This document shows, one piece after another, positions 30,853 to 40,529 of a DNA stretch of 64,000 nucleotides. The stretch covers positions 4,283 through 68,282 of the forward strand of contig NZ_JACHCE010000012.1 of assembly GCF_014200605.1 (NCBI RefSeq), written 5' to 3'. Numbering within the stretch: position 1 is the first letter of the stretch; each line of letters starts with the position of its first letter. The notes under the pieces are model-generated. The model was not told the DNA's origin. It worked only from the letters and a program-made list of their open reading frames with translations, and searched no databases. The position numbers were made by a program, and so were the translations under genes. This DNA comes from Pedobacter cryoconitis (GTDB lineage: Bacteria > Bacteroidota > Bacteroidia > Sphingobacteriales > Sphingobacteriaceae).

Positions 30853-33660
30853 ATGAAGTTAGCGATCTCTCCTACCAGTATTACGCGTACACCTGTATTT
30901 TCTCATCAAAAAGACCTGTGCGCGGTGTGGAATGAACTCAAAGATTACATCCATGAATCTTCTCCCTCATTCTTTGAAATGATTAAAGATTACGCATATG
31001 AAGACCTGCAATCTTTAGAGCCAAAAATCAGATTTACCATCTGGAAGTATTTTAATAGAGCGAAGTTCAGAGCAACGCCTTATGGAAATTTTGCCGCATT
31101 TTCAGTGGTCCCTGTCAGCAAAGACAACAAAACAGAACCTGTTACTCTGTCAAAAACACATCTTGTTCACCGTTTTATCAATTGGCAGGAGAAAGAAAAT
31201 TTCAATTTCGAATCTAAATGGCTTATCCGTCATGCGGGTTTTTTAACCACCAATACCACAGCTTATGCAGGAGGCGGTGAATTACGCTATCTGAGTACAG
31301 AAAACGGATCTTTTGAATTATCAGCTATTGGGGCCGAAGAAACGACACAGTCCACCCTAAATTATTGCCGCACTAAACGAACTGTTGAAGAAATACAGAA
31401 ATTTCTGCGCAATGAACATAGTCTGAGTCCGGCTATGACAAATTATTTCCTTGAACAGCTGGTTACCTTTCAATTGCTGATCACGAATTTTCAGCCTAAT
31501 ATTATTGGGCCCGACTATTATGGACGCATCGGTTACGCACAAACCGATAAGAAAAATGATTATATCATTGCGGAAAGAAAAAGGATCAAAGGACAACTAT
31601 CCGAAAGAAGGCTACAGGTACTCACAGAGCTGACCGAATTTCTATCGAAGCATACTATGGTCAAAAAAAACCCTTCTCTTGATGATTTCAGACATCAATT
31701 CATCAAAAAATTTGAGCACAAAGAAGTTCCGCTGCAAATTGCTATGGATCCTGAAATAGGCATCGGTTACCGGTCAATGACCGTAGACAAAGATGAGGGA
31801 CAGCTAATTAATGAGCTAAAAAAAACCAGAACATCCGAACAAACTCACCATATTCCCTATACTGCACTGCATCAGTTCATCTTAAACCAGATGATCCAGC
31901 AGAAAATTGTACAGCTGCATGATTTTAAAGACCCGGGAACCGTACCGCAGCCTCAGGTTCCCAATACCCTCAGTATATTACTACAATCCACAGAAGAACA
32001 CCTGATTATAAGAAACCTTGGCGGCTGTACAGCAAACTCACTTTTAGGAAGATTTTCTTTAGCAAGTGAAGAAGTGACTCAAATTGGCCATAGGTTTGTT
32101 GAAATCGAGCAGGAAGCTAATCCTGATATTTTATTTTTTGATATTGGTTATCAGATAGAGAAACATGCTGATAACATTAACCGCAGAAAAGCGATCTATG
32201 ATTATGAACTGCCTATATTAAGCTGGCCCGAAAGTAAACATATTTTGGCTCTTGATGATATCATGGTTAGTGTAAGAGGAGAAGAACTAGTACTTCACTC
32301 CGTCAAATACGGTAAAAGGCTGATTCCGAAATTAGCTTCTGCCTATAATTATACCCGTTCTGATCTGGCCGTTTATAGATTCTTATCTGATTTACAGCAC
32401 CAGGGTATGCACACGAGCTTGGGGCTCAGTCTTTCATCCATATTTCCCGGCCTTTTACATTATCCACGAATACAATATAAAAATGTAATTCTATCCGCCG
32501 AAAAATGGCTGGTTCCCAAATCCCTCTGTCAGGAATCAAACCCGGCATCTTTAACAGAATTATACAACTGGCTGCACCTTATTAATTTACAAAAACCGTT
32601 TAGATGCGGTGAAGGTGATCAGACATTGATTTTTAATCCTGAAATAGAAGAAGACCTGCATTATTTTATGCTCTTCTGCCGGAATAAACAAGAAATATAC
32701 ATTGAAGAAGCTTTTATTCCTGGCCAATCACAGGTAATTGATGAAAATAATGAGCCTTATTTGTCCGAATTTATTGTGAACCTGGAACATAAAGAACAAC
32801 TTTATGCACCCTATCCATTCAGGGGTTTATGGAATAATGAACACTATTTTTCCAATCTGTTTTTACCCGGCGAAGAATGGCTGTACTTTGAGATCTACTG
32901 CCATCCTTCCAAGTCCAATGCTATCCTTCTTCTTATCAACAGGAACTTTATCTCTCTTTTTAAAAAAAAGATAAAAAAATGGTTCTTTATCCGCTACAAT
33001 ATTCCTGCAGATCACATACGTTTGAGGTTCAAGCTTAATGAAGTCAAAGACAGTCATGAGCTTACAGCTAGTCTTTCTGGTCTGATAGCGCCATATATCA
33101 CCTCTGGTATCGTAGCAGATTTACAGCTTAAAATCTACAGACAGGAGACAGAACGTTATGGACTGGAACGGATGAACATCGTAGAGACTTGTTTTCGGAC
33201 TGACAGCGATTATATTATCACACTGATTACCAAACCATTCGAAATCAATGACCTTTATCTCTTATCGATTACTTTAATTGAAAATGTAATGAATAATGCC
33301 GGATATACATTGGACCAGCAACTGCGGTTTGCAGAACGTATGCATATCGCTTTTTCTGCAGAATTTAACATACAATCTGAGGGGTCTAAAAAGATTAATC
33401 AAAATTATAAGGACTTCAATTTTGATCACCTTACCCTGTCATTAAATAAATTACAGCAAAAAAAAGCGCTGATGACAGAACGTTCTTTTTTAAATAGCTT
33501 AAATGCCTGTCAGGATACAGAGAAGAATAGTGTGTTGTCCGATTTATTTCATATGCATACAAACAGGCTTTTTCATGATGATCAGCGTATGCACGAAATG
33601 ATTATGTATAATTTTCTGACCAAGCGGATAAAGATGAAAATAGGCAGATTAAAGAGATAA
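30853..33660 (+). CDS. Full-length lantibiotic dehydratase (LanB-type, tRNA-Glu dependent)
   Basis: A 935-residue protein of normal LanB length. The N-terminal Lant_dehydr_N domain has the diagnostic RATPYGNFAAFS (about residues 73-84) and continues to about 640; the C-terminal SpaB_C/thiopeptide-type elimination domain (about 655-925) includes EEWLYFEIYCHP, ADHIRLRFKL and SLINELYNW-like helices. LanB enzymes glutamylate Ser/Thr in a precursor through Glu-tRNA and then eliminate glutamate to give dehydro residues. No LanC cyclase, protease or ABC exporter lies nearby. It follows the kinase by 64 bp; operon with the next gene is likely. Confidence 0.93.
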   Translation: MKLAISPTSITRTPVFSHQKDLCAVWNELKDYIHESSPSFFEMIKDYAYEDLQSLEPKIRFTIWKYFNRAKFRATPYGNFAAFSVVPVSKDNKTEPVTLSKTHLVHRFINWQEKENFNFESKWLIRHAGFLTTNTTAYAGGGELRYLSTENGSFELSAIGAEETTQSTLNYCRTKRTVEEIQKFLRNEHSLSPAMTNYFLEQLVTFQLLITNFQPNIIGPDYYGRIGYAQTDKKNDYIIAERKRIKGQLSERRLQVLTELTEFLSKHTMVKKNPSLDDFRHQFIKKFEHKEVPLQIAMDPEIGIGYRSMTVDKDEGQLINELKKTRTSEQTHHIPYTALHQFILNQMIQQKIVQLHDFKDPGTVPQPQVPNTLSILLQSTEEHLIIRNLGGCTANSLLGRFSLASEEVTQIGHRFVEIEQEANPDILFFDIGYQIEKHADNINRRKAIYDYELPILSWPESKHILALDDIMVSVRGEELVLHSVKYGKRLIPKLASAYNYTRSDLAVYRFLSDLQHQGMHTSLGLSLSSIFPGLLHYPRIQYKNVILSAEKWLVPKSLCQESNPASLTELYNWLHLINLQKPFRCGEGDQTLIFNPEIEEDLHYFMLFCRNKQEIYIEEAFIPGQSQVIDENNEPYLSEFIVNLEHKEQLYAPYPFRGLWNNEHYFSNLFLPGEEWLYFEIYCHPSKSNAILLLINRNFISLFKKKIKKWFFIRYNIPADHIRLRFKLNEVKDSHELTASLSGLIAPYITSGIVADLQLKIYRQETERYGLERMNIVETCFRTDSDYIITLITKPFEINDLYLLSITLIENVMNNAGYTLDQQLRFAERMHIAFSAEFNIQSEGSKKINQNYKDFNFDHLTLSLNKLQQKKALMTERSFLNSLNACQDTEKNSVLSDLFHMHTNRLFHDDQRMHEMIMYNFLTKRIKMKIGRLKR

Positions 33661-33775
33661 AATTTAATTTAAAAAATAAGATATGCATTAAACAAAATTA
33701 CTATTTTTACGTAAGTGGTAACATGCGCATTTTCTTTACGAAAATTCAAGTGAAGCTGTAAGCTATAGATCATTT

Positions 33776-34351
33776 ATGAAACCTTCGACTAAAAATCACT
33801 ACAATGCTCCGTCGGTATTGGTAAAGAGCCTGGAAGCGATCGAGAACTTTCAATCTGCACATAAGCTTTTTCTCAAAAAAAACACGGAGGACTCAAGAAA
33901 GTCAATGGCACAATCTCTCCAAATGGTAAAGATCCTTCAAGATGAACTATCTGCCCCCGATGAATCGGCAGATCAGATCAGAGTAGCTTTTTTAAAGCAG
34001 GTAATAACACTGGAGCAAAACATTGAAAATATCCACGAAGATGGGCTCTATCCCGATTTATATAGAGACAGCGAATCTTCTTTCCGTCTGCTGAAGGATA
34101 TTCTTGATAGTTTTAAAATATCTTTATTATCAAAAGGAGAAGCTTATCCCTTCGTAGAGCTTTCTACAAGTAATAATGAATGGAAAGATCATGGCGTAGT
34201 TGCTTTTTGCAGAGATGTAAAGAACAACCTCAATCCCATAAAATTCAAGAGCTTATGGGACGCATTGCAATGTTATGAAAAAAACAAAACACAGCTTACG
34301 TATACCTTTGAAATTCTATCAATCACAGGGAATTTAGGGAAACAGCACTAA
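33776..34351 (+). CDS. Hypothetical helical protein downstream of the LanB gene
   Basis: A 191-residue soluble protein I cannot place in a family. It is mostly helical and charged: VLVKSLEAIENFQSAHKLFL, MVKILQDELSAP, LKQVITLEQNIENI, and a C-terminal FKSLWDALQCYEKNKTQ. It has one Cys in each of two late segments and no signal or membrane segment. It starts 115 bp after lanB and is closed by a strong terminator, so it is probably the last gene of the RiPP unit and could be a tailoring, immunity or accessory factor. Confidence 0.75.
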   Translation: MKPSTKNHYNAPSVLVKSLEAIENFQSAHKLFLKKNTEDSRKSMAQSLQMVKILQDELSAPDESADQIRVAFLKQVITLEQNIENIHEDGLYPDLYRDSESSFRLLKDILDSFKISLLSKGEAYPFVELSTSNNEWKDHGVVAFCRDVKNNLNPIKFKSLWDALQCYEKNKTQLTYTFEILSITGNLGKQH

Positions 34352-34363
34352 ATATTTTTGAAT

Positions 34364-34402
34364 ACAGTAAAGATGTTTAATTGTATCAAACATCTTTACT
34401 GT
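34364..34402. terminator. Terminator closing the RiPP unit and ligD
   Basis: Perfect 15-bp stem ACAGTAAAGATGTTT / AAACATCTTTACTGT with a 9-nt loop; overlaps the ligD stop codon (34386-34388) on the other strand, so it likely serves both. Confidence 0.88.
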
Positions 34403-37022
34403 TTATTTTTTTATTCTTTAGGATCTTTATCAGATCAATTCCCTTTTCCAGTACGGGTTTAAAAATATCTCCTTTCTCATTTACTCTTGCCGGGGCATTG
34501 AAAATCGTAAAGTCTTTCATCTTCAATCCTTTTTTCACTTCTTCCCAGTATAATGGCATAGAGACTGTGGCACCCGGTTTTGGTCGTAAAGAATAAGGTG
34601 CTGCAATAGTAGCCTGAGGCCTGTTTTGTAAAAAATCAAGATACATTTTACCTTCGCGGTTAGCAATAGTACGTTCAAGACTGGTATACTCAGGTATCTC
34701 CCGGTTGACCAGTGTCACTATTATTTTTGCAAATTCTTTACTCTGTTCATAAGTATATTTATTTCCTAATGGAATATAAACATGTAATCCGGTAGAGCCA
34801 CTTGTCTTGCAGTAACAGGGCACCCCCATATCATCCAATATAGCTTTAGTCATTTGTGCTGCTTCGATGACCTGATCAAAGGAATTTTTATCAGGATCAA
34901 GATCTATAATACACCAGGTCGGATAATCAGGCTTTCTGACCGTACTGCTCCAGGGATGAACTTCAATACAACCCAAAGCAGCTGTATATAGTAAAGTCGC
35001 TTCATTCCCGCCTAACATAAAATGTTTATCAGACTCATCGCCTTCTGCATGATAAAGATAAGTTTTAGCCCAGTCAGGAACCTTTCCAGTCACATCTTTC
35101 TGATAAAAACTCTGACCACTTATCCCATTAGGATAACGGTTTAATGAAAGTGGCCGGTCTTTCATATAAGGTAGTATAAAGGGAGCCATCTGCGCATAAT
35201 AATTGATCAGATCACGTTTGTTGATTTGCTCAGCAGGCCAGAATACTTTGTTCAGATTTGTAAACTTAAGCAGGCGGCCATTTACTTTTTTCTCCTGAAC
35301 TTCCTCATCCGTATGAAGTAAAGTTTTATTTGCTTCTTTTTTCTGTGCCATAGCAGAATTATTTTGCTGTACTTTTTTGTCTAAAATTTCATATAATGCT
35401 GTCGGTTTTTCTAAGATGACTTCTTCAGGGTCTTTATCTTCACGCATGCCCGCAAAGGATGGATGCCGCATTAATCCATCAGTAGTCATTTCTGTAAAAT
35501 CCACCTCACAAATGAGTTTGGGTTTTAGCCAGGTTGCTTTTGTTTTTGCTAAAGCAGCTCTGAAAGGCGCCGGTTTATTTACATCAGGCTGATCAGTAAA
35601 TGGTGTTTCAGCTATAATCAGGGGCTGAAACTGTTCCAACAATTCATTTTGTCTTTGAATATTAAAACCAGTTCCGATCTTTCCGGTGTAAATGAATTTT
35701 CCATTCTCAAATACACCAACCAGAAGCGAGCTGAATGGCTTGTCACTGCCTGCATTATTTGTATATCCTCCTATCACTACTTCCTGCCTCCTCCTTGCTT
35801 TAATTTTAAGCCATTCACCGCTACGCTCACCAGGATAATACAAGCTATCCTTATGTTTAGCCACAATACCCTCTAAATTTGCTTTTTTGGCCGCTTCCAG
35901 AAATTCTACTCCAGAAGTTTCAAAATCCTTACTGAACCTTATCAATGAATTTTCAGGAATAAGCCGTGAAAGTATATGCTTTCTTTGAACCAGTGGCAGC
36001 CCGGTCACATCATATCCGTCATACCATAAAAGATCAAATACGTAATAAACCAGCTCTCCTTCTTCCTGACTTTTCCAGTTTTGCAGCGCACCAAAACTTG
36101 TTTTTCCTTTTTGATCAGCAACAACAATTTCCCCATCTACGATCGCATTAACATTCCAATCCCTAAGCTCTTCAAATACCGGATAAAATTTATCATTAAA
36201 AGATTTATCATTCCTTGATTTAAGTTCCACTTCCCCCTTGTTCATGAAAGCAACCGCACGATAACCATCCCATTTGATCTCATATAACCATTCTGGTTCA
36301 TCAAAAGCCTTACTGACCAGTTTACTCAGCATAGGTCTTACATGTGTATAAAAGGGAGTCTTTTTTGTTTTAATCTTATTTAGCTCAGGCGTACTCACGG
36401 GCTTAGGTTTGATTGTTTTTTGTCCATAAACACGCTCAGGTTTTCTGCTTATCTGTGCAATAGTTTTTTTTGAGACTACAGATTTATCTTTTAACAGAAT
36501 ATCATCACCTTTAGCATATTTATCTTTATGCTTGATCAACAGCCAGCTATTTTCTCCCATTCCATGAGTTTTCACCAGTGCAAATGAGCCTTTCAGTTTT
36601 TTGCCATGTAAGGTAAAACTGATTTTACCGCTATAAAGCTGATGCCTAAGGTTTCTATCCTGGCTTTCAACACCTCCTTCTATTGGTTCATCCGCTTCAT
36701 AAGTACCTTCATCCCAGATCATTACTGTCCCTCCCCCATATTCTCCCCTGGGAATAATCCCTTCAAAATCTTTATAATCGTAAGGATGATCTTCAACCAT
36801 CATTGCCAGACGTTTAACATCAGGATCAATAGATGGGCCTTTAGGAATTGTCCAGCTTTTAAGTACACCTCCCATTTCGAGCCTGAAATCATAATGTAAA
36901 TGCGATGCATCATGCTTCTGGACCACAAACCGCAGTTCTTTTCCATTTCCTTTTCCACCTTTGGGTTCTGGGGTCTGATTAAAAGACCGTTTCTTTTTAT
37001 ACGCTGTTAAACTCATTATCAA
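34386..37022 (-). CDS. ligD: NHEJ DNA ligase LigD (phosphoesterase-ligase-polymerase)
   Basis: An 878-residue multidomain ligase. Order: N-terminal 3'-phosphoesterase (about 30-160; FVVQKHDASHLHYDFRLEMG and PRGEYGGGTVMIWD), ATP-dependent ligase with adenylated Lys in YEIKWDGYRAVA (about 248) and oligo-binding fold to about 520, and C-terminal primase-polymerase (about 560-860) with FWPAEQINKRDLI and catalytic DLDP (about 705). This phosphoesterase-first order is typical of Bacteroidota. It repairs double-strand breaks with Ku, whose gene is divergent 123 bp away. Confidence 0.97.
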   Translation of the reverse strand: MIMSLTAYKKKRSFNQTPEPKGGKGNGKELRFVVQKHDASHLHYDFRLEMGGVLKSWTIPKGPSIDPDVKRLAMMVEDHPYDYKDFEGIIPRGEYGGGTVMIWDEGTYEADEPIEGGVESQDRNLRHQLYSGKISFTLHGKKLKGSFALVKTHGMGENSWLLIKHKDKYAKGDDILLKDKSVVSKKTIAQISRKPERVYGQKTIKPKPVSTPELNKIKTKKTPFYTHVRPMLSKLVSKAFDEPEWLYEIKWDGYRAVAFMNKGEVELKSRNDKSFNDKFYPVFEELRDWNVNAIVDGEIVVADQKGKTSFGALQNWKSQEEGELVYYVFDLLWYDGYDVTGLPLVQRKHILSRLIPENSLIRFSKDFETSGVEFLEAAKKANLEGIVAKHKDSLYYPGERSGEWLKIKARRRQEVVIGGYTNNAGSDKPFSSLLVGVFENGKFIYTGKIGTGFNIQRQNELLEQFQPLIIAETPFTDQPDVNKPAPFRAALAKTKATWLKPKLICEVDFTEMTTDGLMRHPSFAGMREDKDPEEVILEKPTALYEILDKKVQQNNSAMAQKKEANKTLLHTDEEVQEKKVNGRLLKFTNLNKVFWPAEQINKRDLINYYAQMAPFILPYMKDRPLSLNRYPNGISGQSFYQKDVTGKVPDWAKTYLYHAEGDESDKHFMLGGNEATLLYTAALGCIEVHPWSSTVRKPDYPTWCIIDLDPDKNSFDQVIEAAQMTKAILDDMGVPCYCKTSGSTGLHVYIPLGNKYTYEQSKEFAKIIVTLVNREIPEYTSLERTIANREGKMYLDFLQNRPQATIAAPYSLRPKPGATVSMPLYWEEVKKGLKMKDFTIFNAPARVNEKGDIFKPVLEKGIDLIKILKNKKINSKDV

Positions 37023-37145
37023 ACATTTATAATAGGATCAGATTCAAAGCATAACAACGGGAAAGACTCAAAGTTTTCAGCGCCTGTTTAATTCAGGTCT
37101 TAAACAAAAGAAACAATTTATTGTTAAATCAGACATAAAACATTT

Positions 37146-37919
37146 ATGATGAGATCTCTTTGGAACGGTGCTATTGGTTTTGGATTAGTAAATATCCCGG
37201 TTAAACTTTTTTCTGCTGTACAGAACAGTCACCTCGACCTGGACATGCTGGATAGTAAAGATCATTCAAGAATTAAATTTCAGCGTATCAATGAGCAAAC
37301 CAGAAAAGAAGTGCCATTTGATAAAATTGTAAAGGGATTTTTATTAAATGACAGATACGTAATACTGGATGATCAGGACTTTGAAGATGCTGCACCAGAG
37401 AAAACAAAGATGATAGCCTTAGAGAACTTTGTGGATATCAATGAAATCAATCCGATTTATTATGAAACCTCTTATTTTGCCCAGCCTGAGAAACAAGGTA
37501 AAAAAGCATATGCCTTATTACTGAAAGCCCTGGTCAAATCGAAAAAAGCTGGTGTAGCAAGATTTGTTTTAAGAAATACAGAGAACTTATGCGTTATTCA
37601 TCCTTTGAATGATATCCTGGTGATCACCAAAATAAGATTCGCAGAAGAAATACGCTCTGGCGAAGAACTTAAAATTCCTTCGACCGAAACAATCACTAAA
37701 AAGGAGCTTGAAGTTGGCCTTGCACTAATTGAGCAATATACCTCTGAATTTGATATTAAAGGCTTTAAAGACGAATATAGTAAAGAGCTGTTAAAAATCA
37801 TCAAAGCAAAAGCCAAAGGCAAAAGGGCGACTGTCAGGAAATTGAAACCAGTGGAACAGGCTACAGATGATTTGTATAGTCAGCTGCTGCAAAGCCTGGA
37901 AGGGAAAAAAGGAGCTTAA
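37146..37919 (+). CDS. ku: Non-homologous end-joining protein Ku
   Basis: A 257-residue bacterial Ku of normal length: opening RSLWNGAIGFGLVNIPVKLF, then FQRINEQTRKEV, IYYETSYFAQP, and KKAGVARFVLRNTENLCVI, with a short basic C-terminal tail (IKAKAKGKRATVRKLKP). Two tandem ATG codons open the frame; ATG 37149 gives the same protein without the first Met. Ku homodimers bind DNA ends and recruit LigD, encoded divergently. Confidence 0.96.
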   Translation: MMRSLWNGAIGFGLVNIPVKLFSAVQNSHLDLDMLDSKDHSRIKFQRINEQTRKEVPFDKIVKGFLLNDRYVILDDQDFEDAAPEKTKMIALENFVDINEINPIYYETSYFAQPEKQGKKAYALLLKALVKSKKAGVARFVLRNTENLCVIHPLNDILVITKIRFAEEIRSGEELKIPSTETITKKELEVGLALIEQYTSEFDIKGFKDEYSKELLKIIKAKAKGKRATVRKLKPVEQATDDLYSQLLQSLEGKKGA

Positions 37920-37970
37920 ACATCAATCGCAGCCTATTAAAAATCAGTATTTTTGAAGAAATCATAAAAA

Positions 37971-38639
37971 ATGGATCATTTGATTATTGGTGATATACAC
38001 GGATGTTTTTTTACATTCACTGAAATGCTCAAACACTGGGACAGAGATAAAGAATACTTAATTTCTGTCGGAGATCTTATTGACAGAGGAAATTACAGTG
38101 CCTTAGTTGTAGAAGAATGCATGAAAATTTCTAATGAATATCCCAATTCCATTTTTTTAAAAGGGAATCATGAAGCTGAAATCATCACACATTTTGAGAT
38201 TGGGCACAATAAAAACTGGATGAAACAGGGCGGCCAGAAAACGCTGAGGGATTTTGATTTAAACAAATCAGATTTAAAGGATATTATAAAGTGGTTTAAA
38301 TCTATGCCGCTTATTTTTGAAAATGAAACCATCCTGGTTACTCATGCAGGTATATCAGCTACAGAAGATCCTGAAAACGAAAACAATGAGCATGGGGTAC
38401 TTTGGAACAGGCAGAATTTAAAGAATATGGGTAAACTCCAGATTCATGGACATACGCCATTAAAAGATGTAAAACCTGTCTATAATAATACTTCTGATTC
38501 CTGGAACATTGATACCGGAGCAGTTTATGGTTATGGTTTAACTGGTTTAAGGATTTCAGCAAAAGGAAGATTAATAGACAAATTCCATATCAAAACAGAT
38601 GAAAGAGACATAATTTCTTCATCTGAAAATATGGAATAA
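37971..38639 (+). CDS. Metallophosphoesterase (Ser/Thr protein phosphatase-like)
   Basis: A 222-residue phosphatase with GDIHG (residues 7-11), GDLIDRG (34-40), GNHE (65-68), the later His in VTHAGI and GHTPL. These are the five metal-binding motifs of calcineurin-like bacterial PrpA/ApaH-type phosphatases. It starts 51 bp after ku on the same strand and may share its transcript; a role in repair is not implied. Substrate unknown. Confidence 0.92.
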   Translation: MDHLIIGDIHGCFFTFTEMLKHWDRDKEYLISVGDLIDRGNYSALVVEECMKISNEYPNSIFLKGNHEAEIITHFEIGHNKNWMKQGGQKTLRDFDLNKSDLKDIIKWFKSMPLIFENETILVTHAGISATEDPENENNEHGVLWNRQNLKNMGKLQIHGHTPLKDVKPVYNNTSDSWNIDTGAVYGYGLTGLRISAKGRLIDKFHIKTDERDIISSSENME

Positions 38640-38667
38640 GCAATTGAATGCCTATATTCGCCAAAAT

Positions 38668-38739
38668 GTTCCTGTAGTTCAATGGATAGAATTTTGGTTT
38701 CCGGTACCAACGATGGGGGTTCGAATCCCTTCAGGAACA
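38668..38739 (+). tRNA. tRNA-Arg(CCG)
   Basis: Cloverleaf: acceptor GTTCCTG / CAGGAAC plus discriminator A, D-arm with AATGGATA loop, anticodon stem TTGGT / ACCAA with loop TTCCGGT giving anticodon CCG, and T-arm with GGTTCGAATCC. 72 nt; no encoded CCA. Confidence 0.95.
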
Positions 38740-38741
38740 CA

Positions 38742-38780
38742 AAAAAGCCCCTTAACAATACTGTTAAGGGGCTTTTTTTA
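38742..38780 (+). terminator. Rho-independent terminator after tRNA-Arg
   Basis: AAAAAGCCCCTTAACA / TGTTAAGGGGCTTTTTTT with loop ATAC, directly after the tRNA. Confidence 0.92.
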
Positions 38781-38866
38781 TACAGAAATAGGGGTATGAC
38801 CAGGAATAACGTCTTCATTCAAAGCATAACAGAATAAAGACATATCAAAACACAATTGTTCATCCT

Positions 38867-39232
38867 ATGAAAAACCCAATCATAATTTCCGCAATCCTGC
38901 TGCTTTCTCTTGCAGGCTGCAAAAAAGAAGATTTAAACTCCAATAGATTAAAAGTAGAAATTAGTAATAATGATCCTTATCAATTCAGAAACCCTTATGT
39001 TGTCGATGTTTTCAATCTCCGGACGGGAAGAAACATATTAAGCATCCGGGATAAACGTACTGAAGATTATCAAACCGAAGATGTGCTGCCCGGCGATAAG
39101 ATTGATATTGCCTATACTATGTTTTGCAATTGCGAAATTACCATCAAATATAAAGGCCAGAAATTAGACAAACGCACCAATTATTTTTTGGACTCCAAAG
39201 AAGGAAAAATGACAGTTACTATTCCCAGATAG
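38867..39232 (+). CDS. Small hypothetical lipoprotein
   Basis: A 121-residue protein with lipoprotein signal (LLLSLAGCKK) and a mature part of beta pattern (RLKVEISNNDPYQF, DVLPGDKIDIAYTMFCNCE, KEGKMTVTIPR). The CNC pair may form a disulphide. No family recognised. It is flanked by a tRNA terminator and a gene-free stretch. Confidence 0.8.
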   Translation: MKNPIIISAILLLSLAGCKKEDLNSNRLKVEISNNDPYQFRNPYVVDVFNLRTGRNILSIRDKRTEDYQTEDVLPGDKIDIAYTMFCNCEITIKYKGQKLDKRTNYFLDSKEGKMTVTIPR

Positions 39233-39635
39233 TATTCAGATTTTTGTTATTTTCAACCTTTATTCAATACGAAACTGTCCCTTTGACTTGATCTTTATCT
39301 TATGGCATGGAAAAAATAAAATCCAGCAAAAAACAGGTGTGAGATTTTAGAAGATTAGAATAACATGAGGGGACTCAGAAAACTAAAAACATAGTTCTAA
39401 ACATTTCAAATTGAACTGACCAAATATTTTAGGTAACAAATACCACGAATGTTACCACTTGGAAAGATGAAATATCGATTTATTTGAGAAAATATGAAAT
39501 TTATGCCCCATTCACGTAAGGAAAACGGGCGTTGGTGTAATAATGAAATGATTAATCATATGATAAGCTTATTATTGAATTGTGAATCATCTACCTATGA
39601 AACACACACAACAGTAATGTACCCTATATCGCATT
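39233..39635. other. Gene-free stretch between the lipoprotein gene and the glp operon end
   Basis: About 400 bp AT-rich DNA. A 64-codon frame (39494-39688, +) runs through the terminator hairpin and has no family features, so I do not call it. No repeats beyond the terminator noticed. Confidence 0.6.
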
Positions 39636-39638
39636 ACA

Positions 39639-39672
39639 AAAAAAAACCAGCCTGCCGGCTGGTTTTTTTTTA
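39639..39672. terminator. Bidirectional terminator downstream of the glp operon
   Basis: ACCAGCC-TGCC-GGCTGGT stem flanked by an A-run on the left and a T-run on the right, between convergent units. Confidence 0.88.
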
Positions 39673-39708
39673 TTTTGAGGATCTTTAAATCAAAGCCGGC
39701 CTTTATTT

Positions 39709-40485
39709 CTAAAATGCATTGATGATTAACTGAAGTGCCCCGGAGTTGTGTTCAGGACTAAACATTGCGGTTGCCGCTATAGGCATATGATGATTAAAAA
39801 CTACCAGGTCTTTATTTAGTGTTACCCCCGAATTTACAATATTAGGTTTAGAGCCGTAAAAATTCTGATCCCTGCCAAAAGCAAAACCACCTCCAGCAAA
39901 AAGATGCACACTCGTAGTCCCCTCTTTCCATACCCTGTAATCAAGCACTACATAATTAGAGTAATTATTGGCCAGCTCACCATTGCTGGTTACATGTGTA
40001 TCACGCCCTTGTACTATAGTACTCCAGTTAATACTGATCGGGAAGGCGTCTCCGAACTGATATCCGGCAGTTACATCAATAAAATGAGAGGTAGTAGCCT
40101 TATTATAATCAAACAGCTTAGCATTTGGGAAATCAGTAAAATTATTGATATCCCAAACTGAAAAGTTAAATCCGGCTTTGACATAACTTACATAGTAATC
40201 AAATTCTTTATATTCTCCGTTAAGTCCTGCTCCGCCCCAGAAACCTGCCGAAAAACTTCCGTCCCTGGTTGTATAATGCATATCAACATCCGTTATAGGG
40301 CTGGTCGAGACTTTAAATCCACGCCACAGATATAAATTACGTACCTGCAGGTTAACATCAAAAGGTTTATACTTTTTCACTGCTATAGTATCAATTTTTA
40401 TGGCCGCAGCATCCTGTGCCGCCGCAGACAGGCAAAGGCATAGCCCTAGTATAGCCCCAAGGCTACCTTTATAAATAGTTTTCAT
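39709..40485 (-). CDS. Outer-membrane beta-barrel protein of the glycerol operon
   Basis: A 258-residue secreted protein (signal GAILGLCLCLSAAAQ) with alternating aromatic beta strands and a C-terminal Phe (QLIINAF), like small outer-membrane barrels of the TorF/DUF-type porins (VRNLYLWRGFKVSTSP, FVSDV-type strands, GGGFAFGRDQNFY). The frame is open from 40599, but the signal peptide begins at ATG 40485. It follows glpF by 44 bp as the last gene of the operon, so it may be the outer-membrane route for glycerol or glycerol phosphate. That link is inferred from position. Confidence 0.8.
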   Translation of the reverse strand: MKTIYKGSLGAILGLCLCLSAAAQDAAAIKIDTIAVKKYKPFDVNLQVRNLYLWRGFKVSTSPITDVDMHYTTRDGSFSAGFWGGAGLNGEYKEFDYYVSYVKAGFNFSVWDINNFTDFPNAKLFDYNKATTSHFIDVTAGYQFGDAFPISINWSTIVQGRDTHVTSNGELANNYSNYVVLDYRVWKEGTTSVHLFAGGGFAFGRDQNFYGSKPNIVNSGVTLNKDLVVFNHHMPIAATAMFSPEHNSGALQLIINAF

Positions 40486-40529
40486 AAAAAATCTGTTTAA
40501 GTAATTCTGATTTTTGTTTAGCTGATAAT

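Noticed and set aside
30853..33660. Ordinary lanthipeptide cluster with LanC
   Set aside because: No LanC-like gene or Cys-containing precursor is present in the window.
39494..39688. 64-codon frame after the lipoprotein gene
   Set aside because: It runs through the terminator hairpin at 39639-39672 and shows no family pattern.
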